Shown here in pieces: positions 47,086 to 57,198 of a stretch of DNA of 62,811 nt. How positions within the stretch are numbered: position 1 is the first letter of the stretch; every line of letters begins with the position of its first letter. This DNA is from Priapulus caudatus (lineage: Eukaryota; Priapulida; Priapulimorpha; Priapulimorphida; Priapulidae). A program made the position numbers and the translations under genes. The stretch is taken from assembly GCF_000485595.1 (NCBI RefSeq), contig NW_014577111.1:439806-502616 (forward strand), written 5' to 3'. Under the pieces are notes generated by a model. The model did no database searches and was not told the DNA's origin. It saw only the letters and a program-made list of their open reading frames with translations.

Positions 47086-47240
47086 ACCGCGATTTCATCT
47101 GATTGGTTATAACACAAACCACGTGACAAAATATGCAAATTATCTCCTGTACCGGCCTGAATATAGACAACCCCTATTCATTAAAAGTATTGTGATTAAA
47201 TCCAGACTTATCGTCAATTCACTCAGCCTTCAGCATCACA

Positions 47241-48337
47241 GATAACGGTTGTGAAAATGCGTTTATAGAGTTTTTGTACGCGTTTATATAAGTTGACAGA
47301 TAAATATTAACGGAGACATCTTTTGTCTCACTGTCCCATCAACTATTAACGATTCGAAATCCAATTTACACGTGTGATCACATTGTATCTCAGTTACTGA
47401 GTTAGTGTCCGTCTATTTATTTAAGTGTAAAAATCTATTTAACAGTTTTCTATAAAAAAAAAAACTACGCAAAATACGCAAAAATTGCTGTAAAAATATG
47501 TGTGTGTAAAGTCGAGAAATTAATACTCACATAGAAACGCTGTGGTTAAATATTACATTAATTATGATCCGTTTACGAACTCTAAATGATTTCCTTGAAC
47601 GTAAGAAAATACTCCAATTGGGACGCCTTGGTCCGCAGCTGCTAATGTTGCTAATTTTACAGTAATCGACTCGAAAGTGTCTTCAACTAAACGCCCTGCT
47701 TGGTGTTAAAGCATAGTCAAGGTTGCTATCACTCAGTCACAGCTAAACACCGCTCTTGCGGTTCTCGTGCTTCGACTAGTGATAGGCCTATGCCTGACAT
47801 GTGCCTATCAGACATGCACTAGAGTGACTAGACGGTGTCTAAAATGCGCTCACAATGTAACCCAGGCATTGTTTATTATTGTAGGTCGTTTAATTAAATT
47901 AATCTCGTATCAGTTGTAACAGTATTAGCTCCATTCTTTTTGTCAGTGAGCCGTAGCCGTAATTGTGATTTTTTAATCAGTAATTTAAATTTAATTAAAA
48001 ATAATTAATTCCAATCTTTTATTATTCTAATGGCAGTGTAAGTTTAAAAACAATTTTCATTAATCTGAACACACCCGGTTTGGAACTATACTCGATTTCT
48101 TTCAGTTTTCTCTCATTTTTCTCACTATAACTAATGATGTCGATTCTACAGCAAGATTTCGGTTCATATACAGTTCAGATCAACTGAGGGATAGCTTCGG
48201 TAATGCCGTGAGTCACGAAATAACATAGTTGAGTTTAGTCTCTCACTAATGTGTTTACAATTTTGCTTTGTTGTATTGGCGTTCCGTGATTCTGTGCCGC
48301 TAAATATTGTTTAACGTGCGGACGAGATGGGTAGAGA
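47241..48337. other. Unannotated AT-rich DNA
   Basis: About 1.1 kb between the Gypsy element and a GA microsatellite. No gene or further element is seen. Confidence 0.5.
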
Positions 48338-48338
48338 G

Positions 48339-48396
<58 letters not shown>

Positions 48397-48397
48397 A
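48338..48397. repeat. (GA)n microsatellite
   Basis: Pure GA run with a single GC interruption near its end. Confidence 0.95.
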
Positions 48398-48639
48398 ATG
48401 AGTAAGACAGCGGGTGAGAGGTAAAACGAAGGAGGGGGCGTAAGCAAGAAAAAGCGTTTATTGCTAAAGCCCCGGTCACAACGGATCGTACGAAATTTTG
48501 TCGTGGTGGACCCATAAAATATTTGTCGTGGCCAGATCTTGCAACATGCCCGAAATGTATTTCGAGTGGTCACAAGGGCTACGACACATCAAAGATGGTT
48601 TGGCGATGGGGACGCGACAGAAAAAAAAGATATGTCGTG

Positions 48640-48900
48640 GTTATGTCGTGGTTATGTCGTGGGTGTGTCGCAAGTCAGTCGTGCGTCAGTCGTGCGTCAG
48701 TCGTGAGTTGTCGGGCATTGTCGGGGGGCTGTTTTTCACGTGAACAGGTCGTGGTTCACTCGTGGGATGCACGTGCTACAGTCGTGCGACTGGCGCACAA
48801 CAGTCGTGGGTCATTCGTGGGTCACTCGTGAGTCACTCGTGGGTCACTCGTGGGTCACTCGTGGGTCACTCGTGGGTCACTCGTGGGTCACTCGCGCGTC
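48640..48900. repeat. Left subterminal repeat array of the Harbinger element
   Basis: GTCGTGGTTAT and CAGTCGTGCGT units are followed by about eight copies of the 11-bp unit GTGGGTCACTC. Subterminal arrays of this type can serve as transposase binding sites, which is an inference here. A TATATAA motif lies just inside at about 48,912. Confidence 0.8.
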
Positions 48901-49039
48901 CTTCTCCCGACTATATAACGAGGCCCGGTCTGTTGCCTGCCATTTGCTGCAGAGATTTTCCAGTGGATACATCGAAGTTCTGCCCGAATTTCTGACATTT
49001 GTCACTTCATTTAATCAAAGTTAGTATCCAGGATGCCTC

Positions 49040-49390
49040 TCAAGAAGAAAACCAACAAGAGAAAGGTGGTAAGCCTAGCAGTTGGCCCTTGGTGATGCGA
49101 GGGGCGACACTCAGCAACAGCTCGTGAAACATGCCAGACTCCATCCGCATGAACCCTACGAAGTCACCGGCAGATTCCCGCTCCAACTCTTGCATCAGAG
49201 TACTATACTGCCCAAACATCAGGCGCCGCTCGATCCACGGCCGAACCCACCAACGTCGGGGGTTTCGCCGGTTCCTGCGCTGCTCCCGGGCCCGGATCAA
49301 CGCCAACAGCACTATATTATGCTCGTGCTGGAGTTCCTCCAGACGCCCCCTCAGCAGGGCCACGCGTAGTCGCTCAGGTGGAATAGCCAT
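49040..49390 (-). pseudogene. HARBI1-like transposase, N-terminal fragment
   Basis: A minus-strand frame of 116 codons begins at an ATG in good context (GAAAGAGGATGG) about 55 bases downstream of a TATATA motif. After a charged, partly helical start (RGRLEELQHEHN) it has the block RRWWVRPWIERR, then FGQYSTLMQEL, DFVGFMRMESGMFHELL and SVAPRITK. These are hallmark N-terminal segments of invertebrate HARBI1/ALP1-like transposases. Family members then continue with the DDE nuclease. Here the sequence departs from the family right after ITK, with about 15 unrelated residues before a stop, so roughly two thirds of the protein is lost. No catalytic acidic residue survives. The partner Myb-like protein of Harbinger elements is not present. 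Confidence 0.88.
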
Positions 49391-49443
49391 CCTCTTTCAG
49401 CGCCGACAGGCCGTTTTTAATTCCAAGCGTTCATTCGCCCGAG

Positions 49444-49450
49444 CTATATA
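49444..49450 (-). promoter_or_regulatory. TATA-like motif upstream of the transposase fragment
   Basis: GTATATAGC on the minus strand lies about 55 bases before the ATG at 49,390, a plausible core promoter of the transposase gene. No transcript evidence is available. Confidence 0.4.
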
Positions 49451-49489
49451 CCCCTCAAAAAACGAAAATATGTTGCAAGACTAACGCAA

Positions 49490-49860
49490 GACTAACGCAC
49501 GACAGACTTGCAATGTTGTGCGAGCCTCTTACGAAATATAATATTCGTGAGACAATCTTGCAACTGTCTCACGACTGTCCTGCGACAGCCGTGAGACAGT
49601 TGTAGGACAGTCGTACGATAGTCGTAAGATTGTTTGACTAAAAAAATTTCTTCTGGTACCCACGACAAGATATTTATCGCACGACAGTCGCAAGACTGTC
49701 GCAAGACTGTTGTAGGACAGACTCACGACAACCAGAAGACATAGATACCACAAAAAAATTGTGCAACAAAAAAGGTGCATGTTCAATTTTGCCTCACGAC
49801 GGCAAGTCGATGCCACGATGCTCAAAATTTCGTAGGACTGTCTTGCGACGACCCCCGATG
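49490..49860. repeat. Right subterminal repeat array of the Harbinger element
   Basis: Irregular units containing CACGACAGTCG, CAAGACTGTCG and GTAGGACAGTCG repeat about ten times, in two regions separated by a unique stretch. They share the GTCGTG/CACGAC core with the left array but have a different unit length. Confidence 0.75.
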
Positions 49861-49934
49861 ACCCACGATTTGCCCAAATTTTCTGTCGTGTCGTTGCACA
49901 AATGCGTCGTGGGCTCGTTGTGACCAGGGCTTAA

Positions 49935-52155
49935 ACCATACGGTTTACGCAGGCCATAACTGACGTATCAAACTTGTGCAAGCTATAGCAAACCGAAACA
50001 GAGACACTACATGTTTGTCTTGCATACATTAATTTTGCCTACTAGTTATTTTAAATTCACTGGTACAGTACAAGATCGCTAAAAATTATATAGAGAGAAC
50101 ATTGAACATATTAACATGAACACGATTATGTATGCAAATAATGGTTACAAAATAACCCCCTGCACTGGTAAGACGCGTAAGGCATGTTTTTGTTTTAACG
50201 TTGATTGCATCGATTTAAACTTCGCTAATTTACATATGAAATACGGCATTGTAGTGCTCTGTAAAGCGACTTCATAAAATATCATACCAAATACAGCATA
50301 TGCACGCCACGCGTGGGTATATTATTTTTCATAGACGCTACTATGTTCCCAGTACGTATCAGCGCTACCGCTGGCGTTCGTCACCTTCGCAAAATGCGAT
50401 CAATAAATAATAATGGCGATTTTACTACATAAAGTAGCGAATACAATTGGCGAATGATTTAAATAACTGCTAACAAAATTACGATTGAATAATAAAATCG
50501 TCAAATTGCAGATGTCATTGCAGCCTAGTCATATTTTAAACTTACCTTTAAATAAAACAACCTATAGTTGTGTGCAGACTAAACTACCTTATTGTATTTT
50601 TACTTGATTACTTTATTTAAAATGTCTTCTTACACCTCTTTTCTTATACCCATCACCTATTTATGCTTTGCTTAGCACATATGATAAATGCACATGTAAA
50701 ATGAACAGTGGCTACAGTTTTTCATTGGTGGCTAAAAATAACTTTAGTGACTCCAGTCTTGTTCAAACATCCAGAGGGAGCCCTGTGTGTGACACGTACC
50801 CAAGCCTTTCGGCAACGTTCCCATCTGTGATTTGCTGTTTTCCGTTTTTTTGTTCACACGATTTCCTAAAAATGCCGAAGAGTTAATAAGCTAATTGAAG
50901 TGTCAGCAAAAGATTTTAGATGTTGCGACAACAGTGTTTTTCATCCGAAAACCCATCTCACGTTCACGTGCGGTAATACACTTAGTGTGGCGAAACACAC
51001 ACGCGTGATAAAATTAAGAGAAACCAGCGGGGAGAGCGTCTACATCACAATTCTCTCAGACACTGTTGGAATCGGCGCGCTTGGCAGAGGGTTTCTATGG
51101 TCGCAGTGCTGGCTGTATCTGGGCAACACATGGCGAGCTTCGCTATTCAAACAGCGGGTCCTCGTTTATCATTCGTCCCACTCCGCGTTGGTCGCCTGAG
51201 CAAGTGTACTTGACACCTACGTTTATAGTGTTTCTACCGGAGAAGTGGTGTTATTGACATAGAAGCCCACCACCATCTTATTGCGACGAGTAATAAGACC
51301 CAGAAATAATATTTCCCAACCGTTACCAATGTGGGGATCCAGTTGCTCGCAGGACAGTTGCGATATTGACCGTTTCTGAGGTTGTATAGACTTTTGTGAT
51401 AGACTTATTATGGACATTGCACCATGAAGCATCTGTTAGAGACGCAGCATTTTCGTCTGCTGTTTACTTTGGTAGAAAGAAAATACGGATCGATATCCTT
51501 TTTCATCTGCATGCAAATAAGATACGACTCGCCCAGAAAATCATTTGTCGCTCTTCAAACAGCGCGTTCGAGAGAGTGTATTAAGAAGATTTAGAAATAA
51601 TAAGCACGTTCTGCGACTTAAATTGAGTAAGCATATGCGTGTAGATTACGATATTTCCAATAAGCGTTATCAAAAGAGGGAAATTGGTTCGTAGCAGATG
51701 CAAACCACTGCGTGTTCTATTAGCATTAAACATATTCATTCACGCCTCGCATTCATAGAATTCCCCAGTAATTTCACAAATAGCCGTTATGCTATACCGC
51801 GTCTCTGTAATGGAAATGCACATACAGACCCGAATCAATTTCGATCAGCTGCGTTAAGCTAAGTAGGCAGTTTGCAAAGCCAGGGTTTTCTAAAGAATTG
51901 GTGATCGTTCGCTTTGCTTTCGGCGAGAGACTGAGCAATTCGTTTGACAGCTTCTCTTGAAGAATATAGTGCCGCATATATGTCTGACCATAGATTTCAC
52001 TCGCCCTCGTCATTTGTCTTTTGTCCATAATTACCCTGTATGCTCACACTCTCTCTACCTTTTATCTCTCCCCTCCGTCCCTCTATCTATCTCTCTGTCA
52101 ACCCCTCTCAATACATGTATGCTCTTAATAACCTCTTCAACGTTAGCCACGGTAT
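49935..52155. other. Unannotated DNA
   Basis: About 2.2 kb with short frames such as 50,668-50,886 and 50,900-51,199 on plus that lack any recognisable domain. No element ends or RNA genes are seen. Confidence 0.5.
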
Positions 52156-52159
52156 ATCT

Positions 52160-52296
52160 GCGCACACGCGCACGCGCACGCGCACGCGCACGCACACGCA
52201 CACGCACACGCACACGGACACACGCACACGCACACGCACACGCACACGCACACGCACACGCGCACGCGCACGCGCACGCGCACACACACACACATA
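52160..52296. repeat. Alternating (CACGCG)n / (CACACG)n tract
   Basis: About 135 bases of almost unbroken alternating purine and pyrimidine, built from CGCACG and CACACG hexamers. Such tracts favour left-handed DNA under supercoiling, which is established for (CG)n and (CA)n. Confidence 0.95.
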
Positions 52297-53194
52297 TAGT
52301 AATATAGATACGTTAGGGATACTCTCCTACAATATTACCCGGAATGAATATAGCTGTATATTTTTCTGCCACGCTCTAGAGAAATGAAAAACCTCCTAAG
52401 TAAAGGGTTAGTACGAACTCCTTGCCCAACGCACCAATATCATCAGCGCTGCTATTTTGAAGGAAATATCTCCCCCGTCAAATTCCACAGGTTTTTGTGT
52501 TAAATTATGCTCCCAAAGACGGTCTACCCGTGCCATTTCAATGAATGTTGTTTATACTACACAGCCGAGCGTGCAGACACGACAAGGATGATGGATTTTG
52601 GTTGTTAACATATCAGTGTAATTACAACTGTTTGTTTGCTTCTCATTGTAAAAGAAGTAAAAACGTTAAGCTTTCGCGTATCAAAAATGTTTGCTACAAA
52701 TTATTACTAAAATGTCTCACAAAGTTCTCCAAAAACATTAAATGCACTCAACGGATGGTTTTATCATGCCTAATTAATTTAAACACGCGTTATTAATTTA
52801 ATTAATACGGTGTTGAATAATTCCTGCAATGATGTATTGTCCGCACACTGCTCTCGTAGAATTAATCAGAGATACAAAATTGCAAGCATGTAAATTTTCT
52901 TCACGTACTTTTTTGTTTCGAAATCAGGACAACGCAATAGCATGGACGATAGTATACGAGTTATTTATCACAGAAATGAAAAACACGGTATGTTTATATC
53001 TGACATATAACATTCATCGTTTTCAGCAGTCAACTATTGTTTTTAATGTTTTATTTTTAGGAAACGTTAAATGACCGCTAATGTTGAGTGATGTCAGATT
53101 ATTTTTAGACTCTCGAACCACACTAAATTTTTCGAGAAATTGACGTATCAAAAGACGTAAAGCTTGCATTTAATTGCATGCGATTTTAAATATA
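52297..53194. other. Unannotated AT-rich DNA
   Basis: No gene or repeat is recognised apart from an ATTAATTTAATTAA patch at about 52,790-52,805. Confidence 0.5.
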
Positions 53195-53490
53195 TCGTGC
53201 CCGTCACATAGCGCCGTCTACTGGCTAATTTGAATCTTATTAGCGTCACGTCAGCCAGGAAACCATAAGATTATTTAAAATGAGGCATCGGTGTCGATTT
53301 TTATGTCAAGCCACTGCGACGAATATTTACTCGCCATTTATTTTAAACGTGAAATTTCGACGTAATAATGTTTTGTTTGGCAGATACTACAACATACATG
53401 TGAGCCTATGCTACAGTATTGGAGAACTGTGGGCGCTTTACTGGGCGCTTTATCAAAGTGAAATATGGTGACAGGGATTTCTCATATGAA
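53195..53490. repeat. Diverged direct repeat, copy 1
   Basis: Begins with a GCGCCGTCTACTGGC segment and carries TTATTAGCGTCACGTC, GAGGCATCGGTGTCGATTTT, CCTATGCTACAGTATTGG and CGCTTTATCAAAGTGA. All have diverged counterparts in the same order in 53,667-53,950. Probably two copies of an old dispersed repeat. The 63-codon frame at 53,280 is not kept in copy 2. Confidence 0.7.
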
Positions 53491-53604
53491 ACTTTTACTG
53501 GATATACTTTATCTAAATTGAAAGAGTAATTTCAATAAAATACAAATTAATTCATTCTACAGGCTTGACATATATAGCTGCACATATCATGAATAGTCAT
53601 GCAC

Positions 53605-53651
53605 AGAGCCGTGTGTAGAGATATATACGAGTATAGTCTCTATATACGGCT
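53605..53651. repeat. Imperfect hairpin between the two direct repeats
   Basis: AGCCGTGTGTAGAGATATAT pairs with the following CTCTATATACGGCT with a few mismatches. The block TCTCTATATACGGCTC recurs at about 54,155. Confidence 0.55.
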
Positions 53652-53666
53652 CGGGTCATGAACGTC

Positions 53667-53950
53667 GCATACCGCCACCTAGCGGCTACCACCGATTTAA
53701 ATTTTATTAGTGTCATATCGGTCAGGACTGCCTACCATTAATAAAGTAAGGCACCGAGGTTTATTTTTAAAGCTACTGCGAAGAATACTTACTCTCTATT
53801 TTAAACGAAGAATGTCAACACAATACTATTTTATTTAGCAGACATCGAGCTTGCGCGAACATATAATTATGTGGACCTATGCTACAGTCTAGGAAAATTC
53901 TGCGTGCCTTATCAAAGCGAGATGTAGGGAGAGAGATTTTCCACGTACAA
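53667..53950. repeat. Diverged direct repeat, copy 2
   Basis: Starts with CATACCGCCACCTAGCGG and follows copy 1 with many substitutions and several indels. The coding frame is interrupted. Both copies begin with a CGCC...GGC-type short palindrome, often seen at the edge of invertebrate repeats. Confidence 0.7.
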
Positions 53951-54615
53951 CTATTGGGGGTCATGTGCTTGCTACTACAACGTACGGTACGATGGTTTCG
54001 GCTCGTCTTCCCCTTATAGATACTGGCATCGTCACGGATGTTATCTAGATATGAGAGCTTATGTTAAAAAATTCCATTAATAGCCACTATTAGCAGCTAA
54101 CGACTGTTGTCGTTCGCGCCAGCAGATGGCGTCACGGTGCAGTCGCGTGTAGGTATATCTCTATATACGGCTCTGGTCGCGCCTGTCAGTAAGTTGGCGC
54201 TTTTGGAAAAGACAGAACCTATACATAAGCTCGTGTGACTAGCAGCGCGTGCGCATGCATCCTCGCTTTCGTATGATACGGTCTAACAGACTCACGAGTG
54301 ATCATCCGTCCAGCAAACTCTCTATCACCTCCGTCGTGTTTACGTCGATATCTACCCAAACATTCAGCATTTTAGCATCGTAGCATCGTATATAGATAGC
54401 TTCGATACGCTACCGTGACGTAACGACCCGCTACGATGGACGTGAGAAACGGGGACGTGAACGATCGTAAACAGGGATAAATATATTTTTGCTATAGCAA
54501 CCGTAATACCCGGCTAATCCCATACATATCAATGGGTTTTCTCACTGCCTGATTACGTGTGTCACTTGCCACCGCTGCTTACATAGCTCACGTACACAGA
54601 TATACGATCTGAATC
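53951..54615. other. Unannotated DNA
   Basis: No gene recognised. Includes CGCCAGCAGATGGCGTCAC and the second TCTCTATATACGGCTC block near 54,118-54,170, possibly a third remnant of the neighbouring repeat. Confidence 0.45.
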
Positions 54616-55935
54616 CAGTAGCATCTAGTGTCAAGTGAAATCATTCGACATCATCCTGTGTCAACCGTTATCATTCTGTGTTATCCGTTACCATTCTGTG
54701 TTATTCCGCTTATCTTCTGAGTTATCTGTTATCATCTGAGATTATTCCGTTATCATTCTGTGTTATCCGTTATAATTCTGTGAGTTATCGCATTATCATT
54801 CTGAGTTTATCCGTTATCATTCTGTTGTTTCCGTTATCATCTGAGTTATCGTTATCATCCTGTGTCAACCTTACATTCTGAGTTATCCGTTATCCATTTC
54901 TGCAGTTACCCGTACATTCTGTGTTATCGCGTTACCTTCTGTGTTATCGTTCCATGCTGAGTATCCGTTATCATTCTGAGTTATTCGGCATCCATTTCTT
55001 GGAGTTATCAGGCGATCATTCTGAGTTATCGTTATCATTTTAGAGTTATCGATTACCATTCTGAGGTTATCTCGTTATCATTCTGTGTCAACGTTATTCA
55101 TTCTTTGTTATCCGTTACCATTGAGTATTATCCGCGTTAGCCATTCTGAGTTATCCGTTATATTTCTGTGTTATCCGTTATCTTCTGTGCTTATCCGTTA
55201 TCTGTCTGCTGTTATCCGTTCCGATTCTGAGTTATTCGTTATCATTCTCAGTTATCCTGTTACCATTTCTGAGTTATCGTTACATTCTGGTTATCCGCTT
55301 ATATTCTGAAGTTATCCGTTTATCATTCTCAGTTTCCGTTATCATTCTGAGTTATCCGTTATCATTCTGTGTTATCCGGCATCATTCTGAGTTATCCGTT
55401 ATCATTCTGTGTTATCCGTTACCATTCTGTGTTATCCGGCATCATTCTGAGTTATCCGTTATCATTCTGAGTTATCCGTTATCATTCTGTGTTATCCGTT
55501 ATCATTCTGAGTTATCCGTTATCATTCTGAGTTATCCGTTACCATTCTGAGTTATCCGTTACCATTCTGAGTTATCCGTTATCATTCTGAGTTATCCGTT
55601 ATCATTCTGAGTTATCCGTTACCATTCTGAGTTATCCGTTATCATTCTCAGTTACCCGTTATCATTCTGTTTCATCCGTTATTATTCTGTGTCGTCCGTT
55701 AACATTCTGTGCTATGTGGCATCATTCAGATCATTCGTTATCATTCTGTATTATTCGCTATATCGTTGTGTCATCCCTTAGCATTCTGTGTTATCCGCTA
55801 TCATCCAGTATTACCAGGTAAATGTTCTGGTATTAGCAGTTATTATCCAGTTTAATCAGATATAAACTGATATTATTCAGTATCACTTGGCATTACCTTG
55901 TATAACATCCCGTATCATTTGAGATCATCTTGTAG
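54616..55935. repeat. 20-bp satellite, roughly 60 copies
   Basis: The unit TTATCCGTTATCATTCTGAG (T or A near the end) is repeated in tandem. From about 55,333 to 55,680 the phase is strictly 20 bases. Before that, unit lengths vary by one to three bases in either direction. After about 55,690 the units decay by substitution until they disappear. Confidence 0.95.
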
Positions 55936-56133
55936 TACATACGGTAATATCTGTTACATACATAGACAACACGGCATAGATGTACATATCTAGTTGCTAT
56001 CAACAAGTGTCCGAGCGTCGTTAAATATTCGTGCGCTACGGAAATCCGAGCCGTAGATATTTCAATGTCGACAGAGCTATGCACGCACGCACATCGTCAT
56101 AATCGATGTCACCTCATATGTGTCGCCACTTAC

Positions 56134-56436
56134 GCTGAGAGGGTCTATGTCCCCCGGGATACTGCCGGAACGTACCCTGGGTACGGTCCGGTATACCGGA
56201 ACGTGCCCTGGTAACTATCTAATATGCCGGACCGTACCTCGCCTACTCCACTAACGAATCTAGGGAGTCGCCTACTCCCTAACCCTAACCCTAACTCTAA
56301 CCCTAACCCTAACCCTAATCTTAACTCTAATCCTAACCCTAACCATATCAAATAGTGACCAGGGTACGTTCCGGTATACCGGACCGTACCCAGGGTACGT
56401 TCCGGCAGTACCCTGGGGGACATAGACCCTATGAGC
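56134..56436. mobile_element. MITE with long inverted ends and an internal telomere-like array
   Basis: Inverted ends of about 90 bases (56,134-56,226 and about 56,344-56,436) are about 92% identical, beginning GCTSAKAGGGTCTATGTCCC. They contain further small palindromes such as CCGGTATACCGG. The element is flanked by the 9-bp direct repeat GCCACTTAC (56,125-56,133 and 56,437-56,445). Nine-base duplications with long ends are known for Mutator-like elements, but other superfamilies make 8-9-bp duplications too, so assignment is open. The interior is a degenerate CCCTAA array. Fragments of the same ends lie in S' and S''. No transposase is encoded. Confidence 0.85.
56277..56344. repeat. Interstitial telomere-like (CCCTAA)n
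   Basis: About eleven hexamers of CCCTAA, some as CTCTAA, TCTTAA or TCCTAA, lie inside the MITE. On the other strand this is TTAGGG, the telomere repeat of most animals other than arthropods and nematodes. Confidence 0.92.
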
Positions 56437-56523
56437 GCCACTTACCTTAATGAAGCGATACGCCGCTGCTCTCCTTTCACGTCACATTAGACATGTTCAC
56501 GAAAATCAGTGCAATATATTATA

Positions 56524-56527
56524 CTAA

Positions 56528-56562
<35 letters not shown>
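56524..56562. repeat. (ACGC)n microsatellite
   Basis: About ten tetranucleotide units. A second short (ACGC)n run lies at about 56,622-56,641. Confidence 0.95.
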
Positions 56563-56563
<1 letters not shown>

Positions 56564-56687
56564 CGTTTCCCCTGATATGAATACGTATAATCTGGATATA
56601 CGATTTGACGCGTAAAAGCATGCACGCACGCACGCACGCACGAACTCGCTCACCCCACGCATGCACGAACGTTCTCTCTCTCTTTCT

Positions 56688-56931
56688 CACAGGCACTTTG
56701 GAACGTCTCAATAAAATAAAAAATGTAAACACTTCTCTTATTCATGTTGTTTGTGCACAGGGCGATCGTGCGGTGTACTTGTGTGTTGCAGATGAGCATT
56801 TGACCGGCATTTACGGGTAATTATCGGCAATAATAGGCGAAATAGAGTAGAGAAACATTAAGACTTTGGTAGTAAATACCTTTCGTGTTTATTTACCTCT
56901 TTTTTTAATTGAGACGTTCCAAGTGCCTGTG
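56688..56931. mobile_element. hAT-like MITE (intact ends)
   Basis: Ends CACAGGCACTTTGGAACGTC and its inverted form, with the 8-bp direct repeat CTCTTTCT on both sides (56,680-56,687 and 56,932-56,939). An 8-bp duplication and a CAGG-like end fit the hAT superfamily, but the duplicated target is low complexity and could be chance. The 244-bp interior is non-coding. A related, truncated copy lies at 11,249-11,415 in the opposite orientation. Confidence 0.72.
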
Positions 56932-56939
56932 CTCTTTCT

Positions 56940-56944
56940 TTCTT

Positions 56945-56994
<50 letters not shown>

Positions 56995-57068
56995 TTTCGC
57001 CTCCCCTCCTTTCTCTCTCTCGCCTCTCCCCATCTCTCTCTCTCTCTCGCCTCTCTCTCTCTCTCGCT

Positions 57069-57099
<31 letters not shown>

Positions 57100-57175
57100 G
57101 CCTCTCTCTCTCGCTTTCACTCTCTCTCTCTCTCTCTCGCTCTCTCGCACCCTCTTTCTCTATCTCTCTATCTCC
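56940..57175. repeat. Interrupted (CT)n tract
   Basis: CT runs with CGCC interruptions over about 235 bases. Plus frames give Ser/Leu repeats and the minus frame Glu/Arg repeats. Confidence 0.9.
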
Positions 57176-57198
57176 ATAAATATAAAGGTACTACTTAC

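Larger units (their letters stand above)
46322..47175. mobile_element. Foldback MITE nested in the 3' LTR
   Basis: Inverted ends of about 88 bases (46,322-46,409 and 47,088-47,175) differ at about three positions and begin AGGGKTTGTCTATATTCAGG. They are flanked by the direct repeat ATTCATT (46,315-46,321 and 47,176-47,182), 7 bases or 8 if the next A is counted. Inside each end is an array of GGAGAAGG-type purine units on the left and the complementary pyrimidine array on the right, so the whole structure folds back. It contains no transposase. The centre is uncertain because of a 25-N run. Confidence 0.88.
42396..47240 (+). mobile_element. Degenerate Ty3/Gypsy LTR retrotransposon with a nested MITE
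   Basis: The element has 186-bp LTRs beginning TGTAG and ending ATCACA, a primer-binding-like segment just after the left LTR, a gag-pro-RT-RNase H order and a purine tract just before the right LTR. The LTRs differ at about 8 of 186 positions, so insertion is not recent. Gag has several stops, gag, pro and pol lie in shifted frames, and integrase is absent. It therefore cannot be autonomous. The flanks GAGAA and GATAA match at four of five bases, a doubtful target-site duplication. The pol type resembles the K02A2.6-like group common in invertebrates. An 854-bp foldback MITE splits the right LTR. Confidence 0.93.
46194..47240 (+). repeat. 3' LTR, split by a nested MITE
   Basis: The LTR begins at 46,194, is interrupted after 46,321 and resumes at 47,176, ending ATCACA at 47,240. 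Removing the 854-bp insert and one 7-bp target copy leaves exactly 186 bases, the length of the 5' LTR. The break falls at the place of the AATAAA poly(A) signal of the 5' LTR. Confidence 0.93.
48468..49931 (-). mobile_element. PIF/Harbinger DNA transposon, internally deleted
   Basis: The ends are AGCCCCGGTCACAACG on the left and its inverted form (AGCCCTGGTCACAACG read inward) on the right. Both are flanked by TAA (48,465-48,467 and 49,932-49,934), the TWA target-site duplication of PIF/Harbinger. Inside are long subterminal arrays of GTCGTG/CACGAC words and a minus-strand frame with the N-terminal region of a HARBI1-like transposase. The catalytic nuclease core is missing and the total length is only 1,464 bases, so this is a non-autonomous deletion derivative. 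Confidence 0.9.

Noticed and set aside
54616-55935. The 20-bp satellite as a CRISPR array
   Set aside because: Units are head to tail with no unique spacers, and the window is eukaryotic.
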